Below the pieces are notes generated by a model. The model did not search any database. It was given only the letters and a program-made list of their open reading frames with translations, and was not told the DNA's origin. From Streptomyces sp. NBC_00557 (lineage in GTDB: Bacteria; Actinomycetota; Actinomycetes; Streptomycetales; Streptomycetaceae), in contig NZ_CP107796.1 of the NCBI RefSeq assembly GCF_036345995.1, positions 5,518,001-5,582,000 on the forward strand: 64,000 bases of DNA, read 5' to 3'. The translations under genes were made by a program, and so were the position numbers. Shown here one piece after another: positions 26,452 through 37,241 of the stretch (within the stretch, counting starts at the first letter, position 1; every line of letters begins with the position of its first letter).

Positions 26452-27672
26452 ATGACCGGTCGTCCGGGAAGAGCCGGCAGGAGCGGCGGTCCGGCCGGCG
26501 CCGGAGAACTCCTCGAACTGGTCCGCAGCGGACGGGCGGTGACGCGCGGTGCGCTCCAGCAGGCGACCGGACTGTCCCGGGCGACCGTCGGCCAGCGCCT
26601 GGACCGGCTGTTCCGGGCGGGCTGGCTGCGCGAGGGCGCCGGCGGCCCGGTCGGCTCACCGCTCGGCGGCCGCCCCTCCATCACCCTGGAGTTCGACGAC
26701 TCCCACGCCGTCGTCCTCGCCGCAGACCTGGACACCCGGCACGCCCGCGCGGCCGTGCTGTCCCTGACCGGCGAGATCCTCGCCGAGCACTCGGGAACAC
26801 TGGTGATCGGGGACGGCCCGGAGGTCGTACTGCCCGAACTGGGCCGCTGGTTCGGCGAGTTGCTGGAGAAGGCGGGCCGCCCGGCGGCGGACGTCTGCGG
26901 CATCGGACTCGCCGTGCCCGGCCCGGTGGACACCCGGAGCGGCCGGGTGGTGCAGCCGCCGATGATGCCGGGCTGGGACGGCTACGACATCACGGGCCGC
27001 CTGTGCCGCGCCTTCACCGAGCACACCGGCGCCCCGTCCGTCCCCGTCCTGGTCGACAACGACGCCAACCTCATGGCGTACGGCGAGCAGCGCGCCGGCC
27101 ACCCCGACTGCGCGGCCTTCGTCCTGGTCAAGGTCTCCACCGGCATCGGCGCCGGGGTGGTCGTGGACGGGTCGGTCTACCGGGGCATCGACGGCGGCGC
27201 CGGCGACATCGGGCACATCCGGGTCGGCGCCGACGCGCTGTGCCGGTGCGGTGCGCAGGGCTGTCTCGCCGCCGTCGCGAGCGGGGGCGCCGTGGCCCGG
27301 CGGCTGGCGGAGAGCGGGGTGCCGGCCGCCTCCGGCGCGGACGTACGGGACCTGCTGGCGGCCGGGCATCCGCAGGCGGCGGCCCTGGCCCGGGAGGCCG
27401 GGCGCCGGGTCGGCGACGTCCTGGCGACGGTGGTGACCCTGCTGAACCCCGGGGTGCTGATGATCGCGGGCGACCTGGCCGGAACGCCCTTCCTCACCGG
27501 CGTACGGGAGATCCTCTACCAGCGGGCGCTGCCCCGCTCCACGGCGCACCTGGACGTCGTGACCTCCCGGCTGGGAGAGCGGGCGGCGCTCATCGGAGCG
27601 GGGGCGCTGGTGGTGGAACACCTGTACGCGCCGGAGCGGGCCGAGGAGCGGCTGCGGGCGCTGGGCGTGTGA
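26452..27672 (+). CDS. ROK family transcriptional regulator
   Basis: 406 residues. A winged-helix N terminus (about 18-75, RGALQQATGLSRATVGQRLDRL) is followed by a ROK sugar-kinase-like domain with IGLAVPGPVDTRSG, DNDANLMAYGEQ, STGIGAGVV, GGAGDIGHI and the zinc motif CRCGAQGCLAAVAS. It probably represses or activates the divergent glycosidase pair in response to a sugar. ATG 26452 is used because AAGGGGG is correctly spaced; GTG 26446 overlaps that site. Confidence 0.92.
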   Translation: MTGRPGRAGRSGGPAGAGELLELVRSGRAVTRGALQQATGLSRATVGQRLDRLFRAGWLREGAGGPVGSPLGGRPSITLEFDDSHAVVLAADLDTRHARAAVLSLTGEILAEHSGTLVIGDGPEVVLPELGRWFGELLEKAGRPAADVCGIGLAVPGPVDTRSGRVVQPPMMPGWDGYDITGRLCRAFTEHTGAPSVPVLVDNDANLMAYGEQRAGHPDCAAFVLVKVSTGIGAGVVVDGSVYRGIDGGAGDIGHIRVGADALCRCGAQGCLAAVASGGAVARRLAESGVPAASGADVRDLLAAGHPQAAALAREAGRRVGDVLATVVTLLNPGVLMIAGDLAGTPFLTGVREILYQRALPRSTAHLDVVTSRLGERAALIGAGALVVEHLYAPERAEERLRALGV

Positions 27673-27776
27673 CACAGGCGTGTGACATGGGGGTTTCCGG
27701 GTACTGGGCAAGGTCCGCATGGTGAAATCCGGCGGGCTGTGGCAGCGTGATTCTCGCCACCCTTGATAAGGGTTGC

Positions 27777-27890
27777 GCTCAGATGAGCGGATCTTGGGCG
27801 ACTGCACTTCTCCAAGGGGTGGCACTGGGTGCCACCCCTTGATCGTTCATCGATCGAAATCAGACGTGCAGGTTGCCCGCTCATCTGAGC
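27777..27890. promoter_or_regulatory. Nested inverted repeats in the ROK-ppdK intergenic region
   Basis: An exact 14-bp inverted pair (27777-27790 GCTCAGATGAGCGG and 27877-27890) flanks a perfect 11-bp hairpin (27814-27840). The 14-mers are themselves near-palindromes and could each be an operator half, or the whole could fold as one RNA. The surrounding 421-bp gap (27673-28093) otherwise holds only a small palindrome at 27949-27961 and an A/T-rich stretch before ppdK. Confidence 0.5.
27814..27840 (+). terminator. Hairpin terminator after the ROK gene
   Basis: AAGGGGTGGCA, loop of 5, then the exact complement. It lies 141 bp downstream of the ROK stop, so it may end that transcript or serve an unannotated small RNA. 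Confidence 0.55.
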
Positions 27891-28093
27891 AGAGAATACG
27901 CCTTCGGGAGGTAGTTGCATTCAAGAAGTGAACACATTCGATGGTGTCGGCTTGCCAAGCCTTGACTTTCGATCCGCTGGCGGACGACTGGTTACAGGCT
28001 CATGACGCACAAGTGGACGTACCGATGTTCCTTCGATCTGGGTATGTTCCTCGCCGTCAGGGCAGCCACCGCGGCCTCAAGGAGTCGAGACCC

Positions 28094-30814
<2,721 letters not shown>

Positions 30815-30835
30815 GCCCTTCCGGGCCCCACAACC

Positions 30836-30884
30836 CCGAAGCCGCCGCTGGTCCCCGACCCTCACCGATCGGCGGCGGCTTCGG
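30836..30884 (+). terminator. Terminator hairpin after ppdK
   Basis: Exact 13-bp arms (30836-30848 and 30872-30884), CCGAAGCCGCCGC and complement, with a 23-base loop, beginning 22 bp after the ppdK stop. Confidence 0.65.
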
Positions 30885-30895
30885 CGCACGAAAGA

Positions 30896-30933
30896 GGAGA
30901 GGCGGCACCCCGTGCGGGGGGTGCCGCCTCTCC
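30896..30933 (+). terminator. Second, stronger terminator hairpin after ppdK
   Basis: Perfect 16-bp arms (30896-30911 and 30918-30933) around a 6-base loop. Tandem hairpins here would give efficient termination. Confidence 0.75.
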
Positions 30934-30989
30934 GCGCACGGTCGGACCGGTCCGAAGCCCTTGTCTCCTCGCCGTGCCCTCCGGACGTG

Positions 30990-31330
30990 GCCGGCGTCTG
31001 CCGACCCAGTGGCCGCCGGCGGGCCGTCGGTCTGTAGGCGCCGTCAGGCCACCCCAGGGTCCTGCTGCGAGCCGACCGGATCATCCACCTGCGAGGTCTC
31101 CGCCCGCTGCACCGAGTACCGCGCCCCCCCGCCGCGGGCCGCTGGTCGCCTACCTCGACTCGATCGAGCAGGCAAAGCCCCTCCGGCCGATGACGCCCGC
31201 CAAACGGGTGGCCCTGGCCGAAGCCAACGCTGCCCGCCGCAGGTGCCCCGAGTGCGGTCGGATGCCGGATGCGTCGTCCCGCTCTCGCCCGGCATGTGCG
31301 TGCCGTGCGCCTGTCCCGAGGAACAGGGCG
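30990..31330 (+). pseudogene. Decayed RRQRL-motif zinc-binding protein gene
   Basis: One frame reads RRGPLVAYLDSIEQAKPLRP, then MTPAKRVALAEANAARRRCP with ECGR. The next frame supplies DAGCVVPLSPGMCVPCACP. Joined, these match the C-terminal half of the small RRQRL-motif zinc-binding proteins found with Streptomyces integrative elements and plasmids. The N-terminal part is unrecognisable and there is at least one frameshift near 31262. The family is identified by recall of its conserved PVRPMTPAK and GMCVPCA segments. It hints that a mobile element once sat here. Confidence 0.5.
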
Positions 31331-31785
31331 TCGCCCGAACAGCACCCGCTCCGAGGGGACTGTTGAGTCAGCACCACGCGTCTTTGCACTCCGGTCGCCG
31401 TCGAGCTGGTGACCGCACGCCGCCGCTGCCTCCGCTTCGGAACCGACCCTTTCCCCACGTGGCCACGAGCCGTGGAACCCGGCGCGACGGCCGGGCCACC
31501 GACCTGCCCGGGGACGCCCCCGCAAGCCGAAAGGCCTACCAGTAAAACTGACGGGCCGTCATGAAAATCGCGAACCCAATTACTTTATCGCCGGATCTCC
31601 AGAGGCGCCATCGGTGCTGATCCACGGGTCGGAGACGCGCCAGCATCTGGCCTAACACCGCAGGTCGGACGTTATCGCAGGCAGTTCGCACGGAAAGCGT
31701 GAAGAAGCTGGATGCAGCTCAAACTCTTGCATCCCCAAACCAATCGACAGTCTCCTCGGCTATATGAGGAGAGAGAGGACGCAAG
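31331..31785. other. Gap between the decayed zinc-protein gene and the repeat-protein gene
   Basis: No supportable gene. The segment 31545-31760 is more AT-rich than the average for the window and contains TATAT just before the ribosome binding site of the following gene. Open frames on both strands lack start signals. Confidence 0.4.
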
Positions 31786-32451
31786 ATGTCCCCGAAACGC
31801 ACGGTGACGCGCAAATGGCACGAAGGCGAGGGTACTCCCTCGCGTCACTCCCGGCTGGGCGCGCGGGCGGCGGCACTGATCGTGCTCGGCAGCGTGGCAG
31901 GTCTCTCGGCGGCGCCCATGGCGCACGCCGCAGCTCATGATTCGCTCAAGACCCTCCGCTCGAGCGGTACCTTCGCCGTCTCCAAGGACAGGTCGAAGGC
32001 GAGGGACGAGGCCGAGGACAGGTCGGAGGCGAGGGACGAGGCCGAGGACAGGTCGGAGGCGAGGGATGAGGCCGAGGACAGGTCGGAGGCCAGGGGTGAC
32101 GACGACCGGTCGGAGGCGAGGGATGAGGCCGAGGACAGGTCGGAGGCCAGGGGTGACGACGACCGGTCGGAGGCCAGGGATGAGGCCGAGGACAGGTCGG
32201 AGGCCAAGGAAGACGACGACCGGTCGGAGGCCAGGGATGAGGCCGAGGATAGGTCGGAGGCCGGGGATGACGACGACCGGTCGGACGCCAAGAATAGTGA
32301 GGATGACTGGGCGGAATTCTTCGATGACGGCTTCCAGATCATCGTCGTCGTCAACAACAACAACAATAACAACAACGGCAACCAGGCCAACAACAACAAC
32401 AATAACAACAACGGCGCCCGCAAGGCCAACAACGTCAACAACAACACCTGA
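31786..32451 (+). CDS. Secreted charged-repeat protein with polyasparagine tail, function unknown
   Basis: 221 residues, not recognised as any known family. A long basic N terminus and hydrophobic core (to about HAAA, residue 50) make a Sec signal peptide. Residues about 67-168 consist of alternating units DRSEARDEAE (10) and DRSEARGDD (9), dense in Asp, Glu and Arg and expected to be disordered or helical. Then comes a short hydrophobic stretch, DDWAEFFDDGFQIIVVV, and a tail dominated by Asn with two N8 runs. The ribosome binding site AGGAGAGAGAGG precedes ATG. It is flanked by decayed genes. Possible roles such as ion binding or wall association are speculation. Confidence 0.75.
   Translation: MSPKRTVTRKWHEGEGTPSRHSRLGARAAALIVLGSVAGLSAAPMAHAAAHDSLKTLRSSGTFAVSKDRSKARDEAEDRSEARDEAEDRSEARDEAEDRSEARGDDDRSEARDEAEDRSEARGDDDRSEARDEAEDRSEAKEDDDRSEARDEAEDRSEAGDDDDRSDAKNSEDDWAEFFDDGFQIIVVVNNNNNNNNGNQANNNNNNNNGARKANNVNNNT
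31987..32290 (+). repeat. Tandem 30-bp and 27-bp coding repeats
   Basis: GACAGGTCGGAGGCGAGGGA-type units: three near-exact 30-bp units, then alternating 27- and 30-bp units giving a 57-bp higher-order period. All are multiples of three and keep the frame, as expected for slippage under selection for an open frame. Confidence 0.85.
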
Positions 32452-32615
32452 TTTCCCGGGTCCGGGCGGATGGAAAAGCCGTCTGCCCGGATCGCGATTT
32501 CCTCCGGCGCTCCGGTTGCAGGGGGCGCTTTCCCGGCCTCTCCTGCCGGAAGGCGCCCGCACAGCTGCGGGCGGGTCGCCGTGGATCCTGCCGAGGTGTG
32601 CCCGTCGCCTCGGCC

Positions 32616-32682
32616 GGTCATCCCCGGCCTGTTCACCATGCAGGTCCGGGCGATCGCCGAGGCGGCGGCGGAGCGGAAGGCG
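32616..32682 (+). repeat. Displaced 67-bp fragment of ppdK
   Basis: Positions 32616-32675 are identical over 60 bp to 30187-30246 within ppdK. With one mismatch the match extends to 32682/30253. It encodes VIPGLFTMQVRAIAEAAAER in the same orientation. Flanks are unrelated, so it is a short internal copy 2.4 kb downstream of its source. Confidence 0.9.
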
Positions 32683-32762
32683 AGGGCGGCACCTAGTGCG
32701 GAGGTGCCGCCCTTTCGCGCGACCAGGATCGACTGCCGCAGCGGCGACTTTCGGCCGGTGAA

Positions 32763-33208
32763 CTGATCGGCCGCGCAGGCCTTCCCGGCTTCAAGTGGTA
32801 CCCGAGTGACGGCGACCTCAGCGTCTCGACGATCCTCGTCTGTGTGGTCGGCTGTCCCGCCCTCGCATGGATCGTGGGCCGCGCCAGCGCTCGGAAGGCG
32901 GCAGCCAGCCCACTGGCCGTACGGCGCAACGCCGTTCAGAAACCTCCCGCTGAATGGGGGTTGCTCCCGCTCGTCCCGAGCGTCGCGCAGGTCGTGCTGC
33001 CGTTGGCCGTGGGACTCCTGCTGGCCGTCGTCACCGGGAAGGCCGCCGAGTCCGGCTACCTCGTCACCGGCGGCGGCGCCGTCTTCTGGACGGCAAGGGC
33101 GTGCCGCTGCTGCTGGCCTGCGCCTTCGGGGCCGTAACCGTAGCCGCCCTGGGATCCCTCCCCCTGGTAGGCCGCCGTATCGACCCCGAGTTGATCCGGC
33201 GGGACTGA
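32763..33208 (+). pseudogene. Remnant of a membrane permease gene (FtsX-like ABC permease tail)
   Basis: One frame reads KWYPSDGDLSVSTILVCVVG, then PALAWIVGRASARKAAASPL, then a hydrophobic VVLPLAVGLLLAVV segment up to about 33090. A shifted frame continues GKGVPLLLACAFGAVTVAAL to RRIDPELIRRD and stops at 33208. The pattern resembles the C-terminal part of Streptomyces FtsX-like permeases, with loss of the N-terminal region and one frameshift near 33090. No start codon or ribosome binding site supports expression. Family assignment is tentative. Confidence 0.45.
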
Positions 33209-33308
33209 GGGCGGCAGGCGGAGTGGGGGCGGCGCCCGGTGTGGGCGCCGGTCCCTGCTCAGCGAGGTGCCCGCCTCCCCGGGGGCGAGCTTTCAGGAAG
33301 GCGCTCCC

Positions 33309-33872
33309 TCAGAACACTCCCTCCGTGTTCACCGGTCCCACCTGGAAGACGCCGGAGCAGATGGTCCACGGTGCCGGGAGCAGGGCGGCTGTGCGGGAGG
33401 CCGGTGGGTAGATGCGCAGGTAGGTGCCGGTGCGCAGACAGGCGCCGCCGACCGGGCCGTTGGTGGTGCGGATGGTCGCCGAGGCGGAGTGGCCGGGGGA
33501 GAGGGTGACCGTGCCGTAGGAGCGGCCGCTGCGGGTGGCGGCCGGGCCGATCTGGTGGTGGGCGGTGTCCAGGACGCTGACGCCCGGATAGCCGCGCAGG
33601 GCGCAGCTGCTCGTGCTGGTGTTGGTGAAGCGGACGGGCCAGTACAGCGACCCGGCGGCGCCCTCCTTGCGGCCCGTGGAGAGGTACAGGTCGCTCACGG
33701 CACAGGTGCGGACCGTGGCCGGGGCCCGGGTCGCCGCCCCAGGCGCGCTCCACGCGGCGCCCGCCGCCGTGAGGCCCACGAGGGCGGCGGTCAGCGCGGC
33801 GGCCGCGGCGCGCCGGGGGAGGGTCCGGAGGAGTCCTGGGGAGGACGTATGCGGATTCGGGTGAGGGACCAT
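33309..33872 (-). CDS. Secreted DUF4232 domain protein
   Basis: 187 residues. An N-terminal signal peptide with a hydrophobic core at about 20-42 precedes a DUF4232 domain (about 55-187) containing two cysteine pairs (RTCAVSDLYL, SSCALRGYPGV, GACLRTGTYLR, WTICSGVF) likely forming disulfides outside the cell. Function unknown; the domain is common in Streptomyces exported proteins. The upstream AGAGGC is a weak ribosome binding site. It is divergent from the sugar ABC operon. Confidence 0.86.
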   Translation of the reverse strand: MVPHPNPHTSSPGLLRTLPRRAAAAALTAALVGLTAAGAAWSAPGAATRAPATVRTCAVSDLYLSTGRKEGAAGSLYWPVRFTNTSTSSCALRGYPGVSVLDTAHHQIGPAATRSGRSYGTVTLSPGHSASATIRTTNGPVGGACLRTGTYLRIYPPASRTAALLPAPWTICSGVFQVGPVNTEGVF

Positions 33873-34095
33873 GGCACATCAGCCTCTGTCGGGTGAACGG
33901 GTTGATGGATGGATGAAGGTCACTCTCTTTGATGCGCGCCGGGCCGGAAAAGTTGTGGGTGATCCGGCCAGACCTGGGTCCGGTCCCGGCCGGTGACACA
34001 CGGCCGCAACCCGCCTTTCGCAATCGGCCCGCATGGTTGATCGTCGGGCGGTGCATCTATGACGAAGAGGCGACCGAGGGCTGGGGGCACGGACG

Positions 34096-35358
34096 ATGAC
34101 GATGAGCCGTAGGGGAGTGCTGGCCGCGGGGGCCGCGGCGGGGGCCGGGCTGCTCGCCGCCTGCGGGTCCGACACCGGGCGCGGCGGCGGGGCGTCGGGG
34201 ACCGGGCTGTCGCAGTGGTACCACCAGTACGGCGAGACCGGCACCGAGCAGGCCGTGAAGCGGTACGCCGCCGCCTACAAGAAGGCGCACGTGACCGTGC
34301 AGTGGCGGCCGGGGAACTACGACCAGCAGACCGCCGCCGCCCTGCTCACCGGCTCCGGCCCGGACGTCTTCGAGGTCAACGGACCGACGCTGGACCAGAT
34401 CCAGGGCGGGCAGGTCGTCGACCTCACCGATCTGATCGAAGGGGTCAGGGACGACTTCAATCCGGCCGTGCTCACGCCGAAGACGTACGACGGCCGGGTC
34501 TGGGGCATACCGCAGGTCATCGACATGCAGATGCTCTACTACCGCAAGAGCCTGCTGAAGGACGCCGGGGTCGAGCCGCCCGCCACGCTCGACGCACTCG
34601 TGGACGCCGCCCGGGCGCTCACCACCGGCAAGGTCAAGGGACTGTTCCTCGGCAACGACGGCGGAGCGGGCGTGCTCGGCGGCACGCCGCTGTACGCCGC
34701 GGGGCTGCGGCTCGTCACCGAGGACGGCAAGGTCGGGTTCGACGACCCCGCCGCCGCCCGCACCCTCGGCAAGCTGCACCGGCTGTACGCCGACAAGTCC
34801 CTCCTCCTCGGCGCGCCCGCCGACTGGTCCGACCCGTCCGCGTTCGTCCAGGGGCTGACCGCGATGCAGTGGTCCGGGCTGTGGGCGCTGCCGCAGGTGC
34901 AGAAGGAGCTGGGGGACGACTTCGGCGTGCTGCCGTTCCCGAAGGACGGCGGCGCGGGCCGGCCGTCCGTGCCCGTGGGGGCGTACGGCTCCGCCGTCAG
35001 CGCGCGCAGCCGGCACAAGGCGGCCGCCAAGGAGTTCGTGCGCTGGCTGTGGGTCGAACGCACCGACTTCCAGGAGGACTTCGCGCTGTCGTACGGCTTT
35101 CACATCCCGGCCCGGATCTCGCTGGCGAGGAAGGCCGCCAAGCTGCGCTCCGGCGCCGCCGCCGACGCCGTGCGCTTCACCACCGACCACGGCTACGCCC
35201 AGCCCCTGCTGTGGACGCCGGCCGCCCAGACCGCCTACCAGGACGCGCTCAGCCGGATCATCAGGAGCGGGGCGAGTCCGGAGAGCGAACTGCGGGCCGT
35301 CGTGCGGAAGGTGAGCGCCGAACTCGACCGCGTGAAGAAGGCGAAGAAGAACTCGTGA
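34096..35358 (+). CDS. Sugar ABC transporter substrate-binding lipoprotein
   Basis: 420 residues, extracellular solute-binding protein family 1. A Tat-like SRRGVLAAG and lipobox ending at Cys23 (LLAAC) indicate a lipoprotein. The body shows GSGPDVFEVNGPTLDQIQ and WGIPQVIDMQMLYYRKSLLKDAG typical of carbohydrate binders. The ligand is unknown. GGGGGC lies upstream of ATG 34096; ATG 34102 is an alternative. Its TGA overlaps the permease start as GTGA. Confidence 0.93.
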   Translation: MTMSRRGVLAAGAAAGAGLLAACGSDTGRGGGASGTGLSQWYHQYGETGTEQAVKRYAAAYKKAHVTVQWRPGNYDQQTAAALLTGSGPDVFEVNGPTLDQIQGGQVVDLTDLIEGVRDDFNPAVLTPKTYDGRVWGIPQVIDMQMLYYRKSLLKDAGVEPPATLDALVDAARALTTGKVKGLFLGNDGGAGVLGGTPLYAAGLRLVTEDGKVGFDDPAAARTLGKLHRLYADKSLLLGAPADWSDPSAFVQGLTAMQWSGLWALPQVQKELGDDFGVLPFPKDGGAGRPSVPVGAYGSAVSARSRHKAAAKEFVRWLWVERTDFQEDFALSYGFHIPARISLARKAAKLRSGAAADAVRFTTDHGYAQPLLWTPAAQTAYQDALSRIIRSGASPESELRAVVRKVSAELDRVKKAKKNS

Positions 35359-36257
35359 GGCGGCGCAGGACCCTGTGGTTCTGGGCGTTCGTGGGGCCCT
35401 TCGTGCTCGGGCTCGCGCTGTTCACCTACGTTCCGCTGCTGTGGAGCGTGGGCCTCAGCTTCTTCGACGCCCACAACACGGTCACGCCCACGCACTTCGT
35501 CGGGCTGGACAACTACACGGCGATGCTGCGGGACGACGCGTTCGTCGACAGCCTGAAGACGTTCCTCGTCTTCACGGCCTTCATCGTGCCGGTCACCTAC
35601 GTCTTCTCGCTCTCCCTCGCCCTGATGGTCAACCGGCTCGAGCGCGCCCGCGCGTTCTTCCGGTCGGTCTTCTTCCTTCCCGCCGCGTGCAGTTACGTCG
35701 TCGCCGCGCTGGTCTGGAAGATGTCCCTGTTCAACGGGGTGCGGTTCGGGCTCGCCAACACCGTCCTCGGGTGGTTCGGCGCGGATCCCGTGGCCTGGCT
35801 GTCCACCACCGACCCGCCGTGGTACTGGCTGGTCATCGTGACCGTACGGCTGTGGCTGCAGGCCGGTTTCTACATGATCCTCTTCCTCGCGGGGCTGCAG
35901 CGGATCGATCCGGTGCTGTACGAGGCGGCCGCCGTGGACGGCGCCCGGCCCGGCTGGACGGTGCTGCGGCACATCACCCTGCCCCAGCTGCGGGCCACCT
36001 CGGTCGCGGTGCTGCTGCTGCTCGTCGTCAACGCCTTCCAGGCCTTCGACGAGTTCTACAACCTGCTGTCCGACGCCCGGGGTTACCCGCCGTACGCCCG
36101 GCCGCCGCTGGTCTACCTCTACTACACCGCGCTCGGCCAGGGGCAGAACCTCGGTCTGGGCAGCGCGGGCGCGGTGATCCTCGCGCTGATCATCGCGGTC
36201 GTCACGGTGGGGCAGGCGCGGTGGCTGCGGCTGGGAAGGACGGACACCGATGGATGA
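35355..36257 (+). CDS. Sugar ABC transporter permease (MalF-like)
   Basis: 300 residues, six transmembrane segments. The first is FWAFVGPFVLGLALFTYVPLL. The EAA loop that docks the ATPase is YEAAAVDGARPGWTVLRHIT. GTG 35355 overlaps the binding-protein stop. With the next gene it forms a heterodimeric import channel. No ATPase gene is linked, so a shared MsiK-type ATPase is probably used, as in many Streptomyces sugar importers. Confidence 0.93.
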   Translation: MRRRRTLWFWAFVGPFVLGLALFTYVPLLWSVGLSFFDAHNTVTPTHFVGLDNYTAMLRDDAFVDSLKTFLVFTAFIVPVTYVFSLSLALMVNRLERARAFFRSVFFLPAACSYVVAALVWKMSLFNGVRFGLANTVLGWFGADPVAWLSTTDPPWYWLVIVTVRLWLQAGFYMILFLAGLQRIDPVLYEAAAVDGARPGWTVLRHITLPQLRATSVAVLLLLVVNAFQAFDEFYNLLSDARGYPPYARPPLVYLYYTALGQGQNLGLGSAGAVILALIIAVVTVGQARWLRLGRTDTDG

Positions 36258-37083
36258 CGCCCTGGTCCGGGCCGGGCGGGCGCTCAGACTGGTGCTGCTG
36301 ATCGCGCTCGCCCTGCTCTTCCTCATCCCCTTCTATCTGCTGGTCCGCAACGGGCTGTCCAGCGAGCAGGACATCACCTCCCCCGGATGGACCTTCTTTC
36401 CGCGCGAGGTGAGGTGGGGCAACGTCCGGGAGCTGTTCGACGATCCGTCCGTCCCGTTCGCCCGTTCCCTGCTCAACTCCGCGCTGATCGCGGTCGCGAC
36501 CACGCTGGGCACCCTGCTCCTGGCCTCGCTCGCCGGCTACGGCCTCGCCCGCATCCCGTACCGGCACGCGAACAAGGTCTTCTACGGCATCCTGGGCACC
36601 CTGCTGGTCCCGGCCGCCGTCACCTTCGTACCGAGCTTCGTGCTGGTGTCGACGCTGGGCTGGATCTCCACCCTGCGCGGGCTGATCGTGCCGACGCTGT
36701 TCTCCGCGTTCGCCTGTTTCGTCTTCCGCCAGTACTTCCTGGGTTTCCCGCGGGAGCTGGAGGACGCGGCGCAGGTCGACGGGCTCGGGTACTGGCGCAC
36801 GTACTGGCTGGTGGTCGTGCCGAACGCGCGGCCGGTGTTCGCCGCCGTCGGCACCATCGTGTTCCTCGGGGCGTGGAACTCCTTCCTGTGGCCCCTGGTC
36901 ATCGGGCAGGACCAGAGCGCCTGGACGGTGCAGGTGGCGTTGTCGTCGTTCACGACGTCGCAGGTGATCAGGCTGCACGAGCTGTTCGTCGCGGCCGTCG
37001 TGTCGATCCTGCCGCTGCTGGTGGTGTTCCTGTGCTTCCAGCGGTGGATCGTGGCCGGGGTGGAGCGGTCGGGGATCGACTGA
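36250..37083 (+). CDS. Carbohydrate ABC transporter permease (MalG-like)
   Basis: 277 residues, six transmembrane segments, partner of the upstream permease. The EAA loop reads LEDAAQVDGLGYWRTYWLVVVP. Eight bases overlap the previous gene, indicating coupling. It is the last gene of the operon; a dehydrogenase scar follows on the opposite strand. Confidence 0.93.
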   Translation: MDDALVRAGRALRLVLLIALALLFLIPFYLLVRNGLSSEQDITSPGWTFFPREVRWGNVRELFDDPSVPFARSLLNSALIAVATTLGTLLLASLAGYGLARIPYRHANKVFYGILGTLLVPAAVTFVPSFVLVSTLGWISTLRGLIVPTLFSAFACFVFRQYFLGFPRELEDAAQVDGLGYWRTYWLVVVPNARPVFAAVGTIVFLGAWNSFLWPLVIGQDQSAWTVQVALSSFTTSQVIRLHELFVAAVVSILPLLVVFLCFQRWIVAGVERSGID

Positions 37084-37100
37084 TCCCCGGCGTGCCCCGG

Positions 37101-37219
37101 CTACAGCGTGGCGCCGCTGTCCACGACCAGGTCGGCGCCGACGACCGGCGCGGCGTCGTCCGAGGCGAGGCAGAGGACGGCGGCGGCGACCTCCCCGGCT
37201 TTTCTGGAACGATCAGTCA
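37101..37219 (-). pseudogene. C-terminal scar of a short-chain dehydrogenase/reductase
   Basis: The minus-strand frame reads AGEVAAAVLCLASDDAAPVV, GADLVVDSGATL and then TAG at 37101-37103, the standard C terminus of SDR oxidoreductases. About 200 N-terminal codons are missing and the adjoining sequence toward nirD is not coding. A deletion ending near 37219 is inferred. Confidence 0.7.
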
Positions 37220-37241
37220 AGCAACTTCACGTCAAGCACCT

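Noticed and set aside
30896..30933. Possible CRISPR-like or transposon end repeat
   Set aside because: It is a single perfect hairpin just after ppdK and fits a terminator better; no array or element nearby.
31672..32639. Minus-strand frames opposite the repeat protein (LRPVLGLIP and SSASSLASD repeats)
   Set aside because: They mirror the same DNA repeats. The plus strand alone has a ribosome binding site and a signal peptide.
32470..32766. 98-residue ORF containing the ppdK fragment
   Set aside because: No ribosome binding site, and the only recognisable part is the copied ppdK segment; treated as a repeat rather than a gene.
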